This document shows, piece by piece, positions 1 to 8,705 of a stretch of 64,000 nt of DNA; position 1 is the stretch's first letter; each line of letters starts with the position of its first letter. Origin of the DNA: Bacteroidales bacterium (GTDB lineage: Bacteria; Bacteroidota; Bacteroidia; Bacteroidales; UBA932); NCBI GenBank assembly GCA_009777095.1, contig WRMN01000007.1:1-64000 (forward strand). The letters are read 5' to 3'. The position numbers and the translations under genes are program-made. Under the pieces are notes generated by a model. The model searched no databases. It saw only the letters and a program-made list of their open reading frames with translations, and had not been told where the DNA came from.

Positions 1-5
1 TAAAA

Positions 6-959
6 CTACGGCACAATAGTTTTATTATTTTCTTTTTGCCTGTATTTTGCAGGAGTTAGTCCTGTGTGCTTACGGAAAAACTTGATGAAATAGGTGAAGT
101 CAAGGCCTAACTCCTGCGCTATCTCCCCTTGATTGAGGGTGGAATTTTTTAATAATAAGGTAGCTTCCAATAATATTTTCTCATTGATGAGGATTTTGGC
201 GGAAAATCCATGCGCGTCATAAACAATTTGAGATAGCTGCCGCTCTGTTATCTTGAGCTTTTTAGCATAAAAGCTAAGTTGTTTCTGTGTTTTATAATGG
301 GTATCCAGCAAACTCTTGAACTGTTGCATATAATCCTTATTATTAATGGCGGTAGCTAATTTGGCATTGCGTAGCCGATATTGTCGTTCAACTATCATCA
401 GCAAGACATACAGCCAGTTACGCAACACTCCTATTTCTGCCGTTTTTATTTCGTCTTCGGGGTGCGTATTTTTCATCAGCGCTAAATACGTATCCACTTC
501 ATTAATAAATTCTTCTGAATGAAGGGGTATGATTGCATATTTATTTTGCAACAGCTTGCAACTATTCAAAAAAATATTTTTTTCGCGTGTTCTGCTTATA
601 AAGGCATCTGTAAAAAGAACCATGCTGCCCTTACATCTCTGCTTGGAATATTTATGTAAAATATTACGGTTGATAATCAGCAGGCAATCGTTGTTCAAGG
701 TAATTTTTTTATTTTCAATAAAATGGACATTGCTTTCTCCTGTAAGTCGGAAAATATGATAAAATGCAGCTCTGTGATATCTATATATGGTTGATTTTGC
801 AATAGCTTGCCCATATAACTCCTCAAAGCTGTTCACTTCAATACCGGAGGCGTGCAACACCTCCTCCGAGGTATGATGGGCGACATTGCTAAGCGTCCAT
901 GGAGCTACTTCTTCCGTATGGAAAGGCGTATCAGTAATTATATTCGACATGTTCGGCAA
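6..959 (-). CDS. AraC-family transcriptional regulator
   Basis: This 317-residue protein has a C-terminal AraC/XylS-type DNA-binding region at roughly residues 225-310. Two helix-turn-helix units are visible, the second around 'GEIAQELGLDFTYFIKFFRKHTGLTPAKYR', split here only as a typical AraC signature. The N-terminal two thirds would be a cupin-like sensing domain, but no ligand can be read from the sequence. It lies directly downstream of a second AraC-type gene on the same strand and overlaps that gene's 3' end by about 29 bases if the first ATG is used; the ATG at 950 would shorten the overlap. Both regulators diverge from the fimbrial operon starting at 2136, so I infer they control it. 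The stop codon lies at the very edge of the window. Confidence 0.85.
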   Translation of the reverse strand: MPNMSNIITDTPFHTEEVAPWTLSNVAHHTSEEVLHASGIEVNSFEELYGQAIAKSTIYRYHRAAFYHIFRLTGESNVHFIENKKITLNNDCLLIINRNILHKYSKQRCKGSMVLFTDAFISRTREKNIFLNSCKLLQNKYAIIPLHSEEFINEVDTYLALMKNTHPEDEIKTAEIGVLRNWLYVLLMIVERQYRLRNAKLATAINNKDYMQQFKSLLDTHYKTQKQLSFYAKKLKITERQLSQIVYDAHGFSAKILINEKILLEATLLLKNSTLNQGEIAQELGLDFTYFIKFFRKHTGLTPAKYRQKENNKTIVP

Positions 960-1782
960 GTTTTCGGTAATTTACCCTCAAATCTTTTGGAGACATTCCT
1001 TTCCATTTCAGGACAAGTTTATTAAAGTTTGAGGTGTCATAATTCAATTCATGGGCAATTTGGGTAATGCTTTTATCGGTGAACACCAACATCTTCATTG
1101 CTTCAATCAATGTTTTATAGATTAAGATTTCCTTGAATGTTCTATTGAAGATTACCTGCAATGCCTTGATTAGCGTTGTTTCGGTAACGCCTATTTTGTG
1201 GGCGTAAAAAGATTTTTTCCTTTCCTGAAAAGCGCACTCGTTAACCAAGTCCGTAAATTGCAAGGCATGAGTCAATAAATGACCGGCTTTTAACGGCGCG
1301 TTATAGTTCGTTTCCGTAGAAAGCAGGAACAGGTTTACCAGTAAACTTCTTATAATGGGTATTTGCAAGTCATCACCTGTGCTATGATATTCTTTATAGA
1401 TGTTGTTGAGGCATTTTTCCTGCGCTTCGTTAAGAGCGCCCAAATCCCTTATACCTTCAGGGGCATTGTAAAAAAAGACCAACTTCAATAAGGCTTTATG
1501 TATATCCGATTCGCAAAATGCCTCTGTTAAGGCAATAAGATAACCTTTTAGCGGCAGTTGGCAGAAAATAGGGACTAAGTAATGGTCTATAAGCAATAAG
1601 CATTTATCCCGCAGGTGCATGACCTTCCTCTTTTCGAAAGTAAAGTCTTCTAAGCATTCTTCTATACACAAAACATAATATAAAGAGGTATTGTCGGCTT
1701 GGGCGGCATAGAAATGGCATATTTCCGGATTATTCAAAGCAAAAATCCAAAATTCCATACTGTTTTTATTGTCTGTAATCAT
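931..1782 (-). CDS. AraC-family transcriptional regulator
   Basis: This 283-residue protein has an AraC-type helix-turn-helix region at about residues 190-275. It includes the second-helix segment 'KSITQIAHELNYDTSNFNKL' followed by 'KGMSPKDLR'. The N-terminal part is not recognisable beyond a general sensing-domain layout. It is the promoter-proximal gene of a two-gene minus-strand unit with the AraC gene at 6-959 and shares the 353-base divergent intergenic region with the fimbrial operon. Having paired AraC regulators next to a fimbrillin locus suggests activator or co-regulator roles. The three phased repeats between 1883 and 1988 are the obvious candidate binding sites (inference). Confidence 0.85.
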   Translation of the reverse strand: MITDNKNSMEFWIFALNNPEICHFYAAQADNTSLYYVLCIEECLEDFTFEKRKVMHLRDKCLLLIDHYLVPIFCQLPLKGYLIALTEAFCESDIHKALLKLVFFYNAPEGIRDLGALNEAQEKCLNNIYKEYHSTGDDLQIPIIRSLLVNLFLLSTETNYNAPLKAGHLLTHALQFTDLVNECAFQERKKSFYAHKIGVTETTLIKALQVIFNRTFKEILIYKTLIEAMKMLVFTDKSITQIAHELNYDTSNFNKLVLKWKGMSPKDLRVNYRKLAEHVEYNY

Positions 1783-1882
1783 CGTTTCTCATGCTATTTG
1801 CGGACAAAGGTAGGCAAAAAAAGAATGCCAAAAAAACAATTGCTAAGAACTTGTACTATTGATACTTTCACTTCTATTCTGT

Positions 1883-1988
1883 GAAAACAGACTATTTTTT
1901 CAATACTTTTCCACCAAAGAGGGGTAAAAAACAGACTATTTTTTTCATCTGTTTTACATTTGTATTGTAAAAATGGACTATTTTTCAT
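1883..1988. promoter_or_regulatory. Three phased direct repeats upstream of fimbrial operon
   Basis: Three copies of an A-run, then (CA/TG)GACTA, then a T-run, then CA lie at about 1883-1903, 1924-1948 and 1967-1988. The GACTA cores start at 1890, 1934 and 1976, that is 44 and 42 bases apart, close to four helical turns. They sit between the divergent AraC genes and the fimbrial promoter at 2023, upstream of a promoter with no clear -33 element. This arrangement fits activator sites on one face of the DNA. The protein that binds is inferred, not shown. Confidence 0.5.
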
Positions 1989-2022
1989 AATAAAATTTCA
2001 ATATTAGAAAAAAATAACAAGC

Positions 2023-2030
2023 TAACTTTG
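2023..2030 (+). promoter_or_regulatory. Promoter -7 element of fimbrial operon
   Basis: TAACTTTG matches the Bacteroidetes -7 consensus TAnnTTTG. No good TTTG-like -33 element is found 19-21 bases upstream, which is consistent with activator dependence. It would leave a leader of about 100 bases before the ATG at 2136. Confidence 0.55.
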
Positions 2031-2135
2031 CATCATAATTTAAAGGAATAAGTAAATCTTATAAATTATAAACTGCTAAGATACAAAAAATTTTAGTATA
2101 AAAAAAATGAGGTATATATTTTAAGGAAAATTAAA

Positions 2136-3467
2136 ATGAGAAACAAAATTAAATATAAAATAATAGGTATAAATTCTTATTTGTCGTCTAATGCCTTATT
2201 AAAAATAAGTCTGCTGTTTTTTGGAATAATAATTGCTCAGACTGCTTCAGCGAATTTATACTCTTCTGCCGGACTCATCATGAATGAGTCTAATGATTCA
2301 ACTCCCGGAATAGCTATTCACTTTCCGGTGAACCAAACACGACTATTGAGGAATTTTTCCGATAATGCCTTGGCATTAAACAGGTTAGATAACATATTGT
2401 ACGAGAAATTTTCCTCCTTTGATGTTGACTCTATTGTAGTCTATGGCTATGCCTCGCCTGAGGGTTCTATAACCCATAATTTAGAATTGGCTGCCGGACG
2501 TGCTCAGGCGGTTAAGTCCTATATTGCGCAGAGACTTCCTCGCATAAATCGCAATAAAATTATTACACGCAGCCAGTTAGTCGATTGGCAAGCTCTAAAC
2601 GACATCGTTGCCGACGACTGGTCAATTCCTTTTCGGGACGAGGTTGAAATGGTGTTGAAAATACAGGATATAACGGATATACGGAGATTCAGATTTTTAA
2701 AATCTATAGGGAACGGCGCAGCGCTTAACTATATTACTCAAAATTATTCAGTTCCCCTGCGGCGTGCCTCCAGCGTTCTCTTCTATGGGTCGCTTAAAGA
2801 GTCGCCTAAACCTGAGGTGAAAGTGGAAGAGCAAGTCATAATAGTAAAGGATACCGTATATTATGAAAGAGATGAGCGCATAGATACGCTTTACGTTAAT
2901 AATTATGAGCAAATCAAGCAGCCGCTCTTTGCCGTGAAAACGAACCTGTTATTCGACCTTGCTACGGCGCTTAACGTGGAAATTGAAGTTCCCATAGGCG
3001 AGCGGTGGTCTATACTTGGAGAAGTTATTTTCCCATGGTGGTTATGGGAAAGCAAACAGTATGCCCTCCAAACCCTCAGCTTTAATTTGGAAGGACGTTA
3101 CTGGTTTGGCGACCGTACCGACCGACCGGTATTGACCGGGTGGTTTGTCGGAGGCTACGGCGGCGGCGGCTATTACGATATTGAATGGGGCAGTAAAGGC
3201 TATCAAGGAGAGTTCTTTATAGCCACAGGCCTGAGCGGTGGTTTTTCCCATACCTTAGGTAAAAGCGGTAATTTCAGAATGGAATATTCGCTTGGCGTAG
3301 GCTATCTCAGAACGAACTATCGGGAATATACCCCCCTGTTCGGAATTGACGATGAGTGGCATCTTATCCGCCAGCGGAGCGGCAACTATACATGGATTGG
3401 CCCAACAAGAATTAAAGTTTCCCTGTCATGGATACTTAACTATAACTCCTATAAGACTAAAAAATAG
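2136..3467 (+). CDS. OmpA-like/DUF3575 outer-membrane protein of fimbrial operon
   Basis: This is a 443-residue exported protein. The N-terminus carries a hydrophobic segment around residues 20-39 ending in an Ala-X-Ala-like site. Residues about 55-210 contain an OmpA-like stretch ('VVYGYASPEGS' followed by 'AGRAQAVKSYI'), typical of proteins that contact peptidoglycan. Residues about 265-440 match DUF3575, a short beta-barrel-like domain ('AVKTNLLFDLATALNVEIE', 'FNLEGRYWFG'). DUF3575 proteins are commonly found at the head of Bacteroidales fimbrillin loci. Here it is first in a four-gene operon with a DUF5119 lipoprotein and two fimbrillin-like proteins. A role in anchoring or assembling fimbriae at the outer membrane is inferred from that context. 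Confidence 0.8.
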   Translation: MRNKIKYKIIGINSYLSSNALLKISLLFFGIIIAQTASANLYSSAGLIMNESNDSTPGIAIHFPVNQTRLLRNFSDNALALNRLDNILYEKFSSFDVDSIVVYGYASPEGSITHNLELAAGRAQAVKSYIAQRLPRINRNKIITRSQLVDWQALNDIVADDWSIPFRDEVEMVLKIQDITDIRRFRFLKSIGNGAALNYITQNYSVPLRRASSVLFYGSLKESPKPEVKVEEQVIIVKDTVYYERDERIDTLYVNNYEQIKQPLFAVKTNLLFDLATALNVEIEVPIGERWSILGEVIFPWWLWESKQYALQTLSFNLEGRYWFGDRTDRPVLTGWFVGGYGGGGYYDIEWGSKGYQGEFFIATGLSGGFSHTLGKSGNFRMEYSLGVGYLRTNYREYTPLFGIDDEWHLIRQRSGNYTWIGPTRIKVSLSWILNYNSYKTKK

Positions 3468-3539
3468 TTAAAAACACTTAGACATGACAATAAGTAACTG
3501 TAGAAAAAATAAAAGAACAACAGAAAGATAACAATAAAC

Positions 3540-4586
3540 ATGAAAAATACGAAAATACATAGAATAGCAGTGGTATTAATGGTATTGATGGTGATAGTCG
3601 ATGCTTGTACTCGGCGGACATTGGAAGATGAGTACGTTGAGACAGCACTTATACCTGTATCTATCGACTGGTCAATATCGGGCGTACCTCTTGAGGGAAT
3701 GCACCGCGCTTCGGTCTGGCTGTTCCCTGACAATGGCGCAACGCCGATCGAGTACCGTTTGGAATCCGACCTTTCTTATCGTGAAATAGCAGTGCCTATA
3801 GGAACTTATTCGGTGCTGGTATTTAATGAAACTATCGAAAATAATGATTGGAGCGCCATTGCCTTTACAGGTATAAGTCGTTACGAGACCTTTGCAGCTA
3901 TAGGTATTCAAGATGCGGTGCGCGGTTTCTATTCCCGCACGGAAGACTTGCCCCTGATCATAAATCCCGATCTCTTATCTGCATGGAGTCTTGACAGATT
4001 TGAAGTAACGAGAGAAATGGTGTTCCGTACCCGGGAAATCGTCCGCGAGTACTCCCCTTCGTATAGAAATGTGCTTGAAAACGAAATCCCAAATTTAACA
4101 GTAGTAAAACCTTTACCGCGCATTGAACGTGTTCAGATCACTGCCTACGTTAGGAACTTGTCGAGTGCAATGCAGACTACAGGAACTATTGACGGCATGG
4201 CTGCCGGAGTATATATGGTATCTGGGGAGATGTTACCAACCTCGGCGGCCCATGCCTTCATTTTAAATGGACGCGTGTATGAAAGTAACGATAAAGATGG
4301 GACTACCACCCGTACATTTAATATCTTTGGTCGTTTACCCGATCCTGCTACACGGCATAATATTAAACTTGATTTTCTCCTCACGGACGGCACCTTGCAC
4401 CCGCGCGAAGAATTTGACGTTACACAATTAATAATTACAAGAAACGATCTTATTGTTCCTACCCATGTTATTAATATAGGTTACGATGTTAACAATGGCG
4501 ATCATTTGATTGAGTTGCCTGATATGGAAGTTAGCGCCGGTATATCTGTAGAGGGCTGGGAGGAAGTGATAATACCGCTTCAATAA
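3540..4586 (+). CDS. DUF5119-type lipoprotein of fimbrial operon
   Basis: This 348-residue protein has an N-terminal signal segment that runs into Cys at about residue 23 ('MVIVDACTRR'), most likely a lipoprotein signal, although Asp just before Ala-Cys is unusual for a lipobox. The body resembles DUF5119, a family found beside fimbrillins in Bacteroidales ('IPVSIDWS', 'ASVWLFP', 'GTYSVLVFNE'). The fold is probably an immunoglobulin-like sandwich, comparable to FimB/Mfa2-type anchor proteins, but that is inference. It starts 72 bases after the DUF3575 gene and precedes the fimbrillin gene by 76 bases, so it is co-transcribed. Confidence 0.7.
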   Translation: MKNTKIHRIAVVLMVLMVIVDACTRRTLEDEYVETALIPVSIDWSISGVPLEGMHRASVWLFPDNGATPIEYRLESDLSYREIAVPIGTYSVLVFNETIENNDWSAIAFTGISRYETFAAIGIQDAVRGFYSRTEDLPLIINPDLLSAWSLDRFEVTREMVFRTREIVREYSPSYRNVLENEIPNLTVVKPLPRIERVQITAYVRNLSSAMQTTGTIDGMAAGVYMVSGEMLPTSAAHAFILNGRVYESNDKDGTTTRTFNIFGRLPDPATRHNIKLDFLLTDGTLHPREEFDVTQLIITRNDLIVPTHVINIGYDVNNGDHLIELPDMEVSAGISVEGWEEVIIPLQ

Positions 4587-4662
4587 ATAACGAATAAAAT
4601 AAACAGTAAAAATATACAAATACTAAATTTTGAAACATTATTAACATTTAATACAAAAAATT

Positions 4663-5850
4663 ATGAAGAAAAAAATGATTTTGGGCTTAGCAGTAGCAGC
4701 CCTGACTTTCGCAAGTTGCTCCAAAGACGAAGTAACTAATGTAAACAGAAACAACCCGAACTCCATCAACTTTGAGGTTAGTACCGGTAAAACGAGAGCA
4801 AATATAGTTGATCTCGCAGGACTTCAAGCAGAGGGATTCGGCGTATTCGCCACCAACACTTCCGCAGCCTCAATGTTTATTGACAACGAAGGCTATAAGT
4901 TTGTAGCAGGCGCATGGCAATGGGATATGCCTACTCCTATTATGTGGCCTTCAAATGAAAATGAGTTCCCTGTGAATTTCTATGCCTACTATCCTAAGGC
5001 AAACACTACGCTTAGCACAAACTTGCTGGCTGACTACACTATCGCCGGAACGCCGGAGACTCAGATTGACTTATTAGCCGCCAATTATACCGATGTGGTA
5101 ATACGTCCTTCTTCGGGTAATGTGTCCTTGGCCTTCAAGCATATCCTTTCGAAGATAGACTTCAAGGTGGTAACAGGCGCTAATGTAACCGTAGAAGTAC
5201 AATCAATCGCTATTAGAAAGGTAGGCAATGCCCGTACCTATAACTATGCCGATCTTTCATGGACAAGCGCACCTGCAACCGGAAACGCAAGTTATAAATA
5301 CATGTCTGCTCCGGTTAGCGACCCTGCTAACGTATTTGTAGGCCAAACTACCGCCGCTTCCGTTACCGGTTCATCAGGATCGTTGATGCTGATGCCGCAA
5401 AATCTTTCAGGCCGCGCATGGGATAAGACATTGGCCGGTCTTGCTGCCGACCAGTCGTACATTGAAGTGGTTTACCGCATATATGAAACCTCTACAGGCG
5501 ACGACGTTGTTGGTTTCTCAGACGCTACCGATCACCCCATGTATATAGCTTTAAACAGCGACGCTACAGGTCCTTTGTTTGTGAAAGTAGGTTATGCTCT
5601 TCCCACCAACTGGGAAATGAGCAAGGCTTATACTTACACCCTCTATCTGGGTACTCCCGACTCTTCAGGTGGTAACCTGATTGACGAAAACTTTGTGGAC
5701 GAAGAGGGCGATGACTCAGGTTTACCGGTTGTGGATCCGAGTACGGGTGAAGAAATTGAAATTCCCGAGGTGGTTTTCCCCAACAAACCTATTGGCTTTG
5801 TTGTATCGGTAGAAGATTGGGGAGCAGCTATTGACAATCCGTTACAGTAA
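4663..5850 (+). CDS. Fimbrillin family protein (Mfa1-like major subunit candidate)
   Basis: This 395-residue lipoprotein precursor has the signal peptide 'MKKKMILGLAVAALTFASC', with the lipidated Cys at 19. The following residues fit the fimbrillin/Mfa_like_1 family: 'NFEVSTGKTRA', 'FGVFATNT' and 'NFYAYYPKANTT' in the N-terminal domain, then 'LAFKHILSKIDFKV', the hallmark stretch joining the two domains. Arg45-Ala46 lies where Porphyromonas FimA/Mfa1 precursors are cut by Arg-gingipain to expose the donor strand groove. The C-terminus ends in a short strand ('GFVVSVEDWGAAIDNPLQ') suitable as a polymerisation strand. As the shorter, simpler fimbrillin ahead of a large one, it is the likely stalk subunit (inference). 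Confidence 0.85.
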   Translation: MKKKMILGLAVAALTFASCSKDEVTNVNRNNPNSINFEVSTGKTRANIVDLAGLQAEGFGVFATNTSAASMFIDNEGYKFVAGAWQWDMPTPIMWPSNENEFPVNFYAYYPKANTTLSTNLLADYTIAGTPETQIDLLAANYTDVVIRPSSGNVSLAFKHILSKIDFKVVTGANVTVEVQSIAIRKVGNARTYNYADLSWTSAPATGNASYKYMSAPVSDPANVFVGQTTAASVTGSSGSLMLMPQNLSGRAWDKTLAGLAADQSYIEVVYRIYETSTGDDVVGFSDATDHPMYIALNSDATGPLFVKVGYALPTNWEMSKAYTYTLYLGTPDSSGGNLIDENFVDEEGDDSGLPVVDPSTGEEIEIPEVVFPNKPIGFVVSVEDWGAAIDNPLQ

Positions 5851-5912
5851 TTCGCTCATAATAATCTGTCTGAGAAGATGTAGTGTTTAATTCATCAAAC
5901 AGACACCAAGGG

Positions 5913-5938
5913 CTATGGGGGTTGAATGTCCCCCATAG
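5913..5938 (+). terminator. Hairpin between the two fimbrillin genes (possible attenuator)
   Basis: A perfect 9-bp stem, CTATGGGGG with CCCCCATAG, encloses an 8-base loop, 63 bases after the fimbrillin stop. No T-run follows directly; an A-rich stretch does. It may be a partial terminator or an mRNA-stabilising 3' end that sets the stalk-to-tip ratio. That function is inferred. Confidence 0.45.
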
Positions 5939-5981
5939 TTCACAAATAAAAAAAACAAAGAGAATATAAAAAAACAAAGAG

Positions 5982-8429
5982 ATGAAAGCTATATCTATCC
6001 ATACATTAATATTGCTATTTGCAGCAACCGTTTTACTGAGCGGGTGTACGAACAAATTCGATGAGGAATTTGACCTTCCTTATGATGCTTCACAACCTGT
6101 ATCCTTCACTGCGCAAGTGAATTCAGTTACTCGCGGAACGCCGATAAGCAGCGCTTCGGAGCTGACCTCCATGGGCGTGTTTTGCGCAGCAACAGGACAA
6201 ACTGATTGGAGCGTTGCAGCCGCAATGAATAAAATGTTTAACGAACGATTGAACAATAACTCCGGTAATTGGACTTACCAAAACTCCAACATTTATTGGG
6301 AGGCTGCCGATATTACCGACCGTTACAGTTTCTTTGCATATACGCCTTACGCTTCGTCCGACAACGGCATTACGGTCAATGGATCATCGACCGCGCAAGG
6401 CAAACCAACGCTAAGTTATACCGTTCCCAATGATGTTACCAAGCAGCCCGACTTGATGGTGGCTGTGCCGCGCTACAATGTACGGCCTACAAGCAATAAT
6501 GTTGCCTTACAGATGAAACATGCGCTTGCGGCCGTGGGATTCAGAATATCAGGCAACAACGAACGCATATCCGATATATCCATTACAGGTGTTTCCGTCA
6601 GCGGGGAACTTGTGATGGACGGATCCAATATTCAATGGTATAATCTCAGTAATCCTACGAATATCGATTACTCGGCTTTGATTAACTTCGATGCAGGAAA
6701 AGATTACTTTACTGCTACCGGCGAGATGAACGATTTGATTACCGGAAATGGTTACCTGATGATGATTCCTCAGGCTTTGGGAGAGAACGCTAAACTTGTA
6801 ATTACTTTTAGCGATAATACGATTAAAGAAATAAGCTTGAATACCTACGTTTGGGCACCCGGTACACGGGTAATGTACAACATCACCAGCGCCGGAATTA
6901 TCACCATTACCCCCAACGAGATAATCTTGCCTAACATAGCGACTTCGTCGGAGAGCCTGACGGTGAATTGCAAAAACGCTGCAGGAATAGATGCCAACAT
7001 ACCGTGGACGCTTACTGTGCCGGCAGGCTGCGATTGGCTGGAACTCTCGCTTAACAGTAATGGCACAGGAGCAACGAAAACCCTTACAGGGACGGGACAG
7101 GCAACCGTCTATCTTGTCGCAAGTGCGAACTCTTCTGTGGTAAATACCAGATGGACATACGTTTACTTGGGTCCTGAAATTGATGACAATAGTGTGTTGA
7201 CGGTTATCCAAAGTAAATCCGCTCCTCCCGAAAACGTTCCTGTTGACGCCAGAAATTCCTGCGCAGGCGCTTTTTGGAGACACAACCAAACAGGCGAGCG
7301 TATTGTTCAAATCAATGTGGGAAATAATGGCGGCTTATGGAGTGCTAAAGTGTTATGGTACGACTCGAAGTGGAGTCCGCTCAACGGCGACGGAATAATT
7401 TTTTCTACGGAAGGCAGTTACGATGAAGATCTAAACACTGATTATCCCGGCAATGCAGAAGACTTTCAAGTTACAAACGGCGTTTCCTTTGTGAGCGGCG
7501 TAGTAAATAATGATGGACATATTATGTTCCGTATCGGGCTACAGAAAACATTTCAGGCATACAACGAGAATACAAATCCCGCCCGCTATGCAATAATTGA
7601 ACTTTATTATAACAATTACAACAAGGTACAGAAAATCTATATCCGACAAGGCGAGGGAGCCGACTATTTGATAAATAAGCAAAATACCTTTGGCACCCGT
7701 CCGCTTGCAGCAAAATTTTCACCTTTCAACCTCACGGCGGCGACTTTAGATGCTCAGGTTCCTCAACGGGGCGGCACATTTACTGAATACCCTTCTCAAG
7801 TGGGCGCATTTTTCGAGTGGGCGTCAAATAATCAGCAATACCAACGTTATGCGTGGAGTCCCCACGTGAATTATGCGGGAGGTTTTACCCCCAATACTCC
7901 GGCCAACTTCAATAGTAATCACGAAACTTCTCCTGTGGGCTTTCGTCGCCCGAAAGAAGGTCAGAACGATTCGCAGGCTTATCCCAAGGGTAATGCTTTC
8001 GCAAATTCTGAAATACGGCAGTCTTTATTTTTAGAAGCCTTAGAAAATGAGTCAACTTCATCTCCATCTAATGTCTTGTTTGGTTACTATGCTGATGGTT
8101 TTTACGACCGTCGGCCGGTTTCCCACGGTCCTTATATTAATAGTTCCGGCTACGTTTCGGGGACTAACGCAAACATTGCTTGCGGGGGCAGGTTATTCTT
8201 TAATCCCGACACCAACGCCAGTCTGTTTTTTCCCGCCGGAGGTTATCTGTACGCTACCGGGGAGTTGAGAAACGTAGGTTATATAGGAAGCTATTGGACT
8301 TCGAGTACGGAGACCTATCAGGTTTGGGCTTTAAATATGCAATCCATGGGTTGGACGGCAATAAGCATGATTATGAAGAACACGTCATCAGACAGGGCGA
8401 GTAGTATTCGCTGTGTGAAAGATGAATAA
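5982..8429 (+). CDS. Large fimbrillin-like protein with BACON-like and FISUMP-type C-terminal domains (tip/adhesin candidate)
   Basis: This 815-residue lipoprotein precursor has a lipobox at 'LLSGC' (Cys22). Residues about 35-310 are fimbrillin-like: 'PVSFTAQVNSVTRG', 'RYSFFAYTPYASSD' and 'LQMKHALAAVGFRI' repeat the hallmarks seen in the neighbouring fimbrillin, with Arg51-Gly52 as a possible Arg-protease maturation site. Residues about 310-410 resemble a BACON/immunoglobulin-like segment ('WLELSLNSNGTGATKTLTG', 'TVIQSKS'). The C-terminal 200 or so residues end in 'GSYWTSSTETYQVWALNM' and 'SDRASSIRCVKDE', the signature of FISUMP (Fib_succ_major) domains. Fused surface domains on a fimbrillin scaffold at the end of the operon suggest a tip adhesin. 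The ligand is unknown. Confidence 0.8.
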   Translation: MKAISIHTLILLFAATVLLSGCTNKFDEEFDLPYDASQPVSFTAQVNSVTRGTPISSASELTSMGVFCAATGQTDWSVAAAMNKMFNERLNNNSGNWTYQNSNIYWEAADITDRYSFFAYTPYASSDNGITVNGSSTAQGKPTLSYTVPNDVTKQPDLMVAVPRYNVRPTSNNVALQMKHALAAVGFRISGNNERISDISITGVSVSGELVMDGSNIQWYNLSNPTNIDYSALINFDAGKDYFTATGEMNDLITGNGYLMMIPQALGENAKLVITFSDNTIKEISLNTYVWAPGTRVMYNITSAGIITITPNEIILPNIATSSESLTVNCKNAAGIDANIPWTLTVPAGCDWLELSLNSNGTGATKTLTGTGQATVYLVASANSSVVNTRWTYVYLGPEIDDNSVLTVIQSKSAPPENVPVDARNSCAGAFWRHNQTGERIVQINVGNNGGLWSAKVLWYDSKWSPLNGDGIIFSTEGSYDEDLNTDYPGNAEDFQVTNGVSFVSGVVNNDGHIMFRIGLQKTFQAYNENTNPARYAIIELYYNNYNKVQKIYIRQGEGADYLINKQNTFGTRPLAAKFSPFNLTAATLDAQVPQRGGTFTEYPSQVGAFFEWASNNQQYQRYAWSPHVNYAGGFTPNTPANFNSNHETSPVGFRRPKEGQNDSQAYPKGNAFANSEIRQSLFLEALENESTSSPSNVLFGYYADGFYDRRPVSHGPYINSSGYVSGTNANIACGGRLFFNPDTNASLFFPAGGYLYATGELRNVGYIGSYWTSSTETYQVWALNMQSMGWTAISMIMKNTSSDRASSIRCVKDE

Positions 8430-8445
8430 TAATTAAGAAGATAAT

Positions 8446-8607
8446 AGAGGGGCTTGTCGGGAAATACGGGGTTCGGAATACTTGCATGTCCAAACATGCA
8501 AATGCTCAATTACTTATTCCTGCTTCTTTTTTGTCGCCCAGTAACGGCACACAAAAAAGAAAACCGTATTCCGAAAATACCAACGACCGGCAAGCCCCTC
8601 TTTTTTA
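8446..8607 (+). other. Nested-hairpin element with terminator-like end
   Basis: The outer arms 8446-8460 and 8587-8601 pair over about 14 bp (AGAGGGGCTTG with CAAGCCCCTCT at the core). After an unpaired 12/12 internal loop, TCGGAATAC at 8473-8481 pairs with GTATTCCGA at 8566-8574. Inside are two more perfect hairpins: TTGCATGT/ACATGCAA at 8482-8501 and TTCTTTTTTGT/ACAAAAAAGAA at 8524-8561. A T6 run follows the outer stem at 8601. The whole could fold as a branched RNA ending transcription of the fimbrial operon, or as a cruciform/MITE-type DNA element. No protein is encoded here. Confidence 0.6.
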
Positions 8608-8661
8608 ATTTAAAATTTTTAAGCCCTTTTCAATATATTTTTACAATATAAAAAGAAATAG

Positions 8662-8669
8662 TATCTTTG
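8662..8669 (+). promoter_or_regulatory. Promoter -7 element for anmK
   Basis: TATCTTTG matches TAnnTTTG. A T-rich TTTT lies 19 bases upstream in the -33 position. It is 36 bases before the anmK start. Confidence 0.55.
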
Positions 8670-8705
8670 CAGTAACCAATGGAAAATAAGTAGATATAGA
8701 ATTAG

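Noticed and set aside
1783-2135. Invertible promoter for fimbrial phase variation
   Set aside because: No inverted repeats flank the promoter; the repeats seen are direct, and no recombinase gene is near.
6549-7310. Long 253-codon minus-strand frame
   Set aside because: It is antisense to the large fimbrillin gene, whose product has clear domain hallmarks; the antisense product looks compositionally random.
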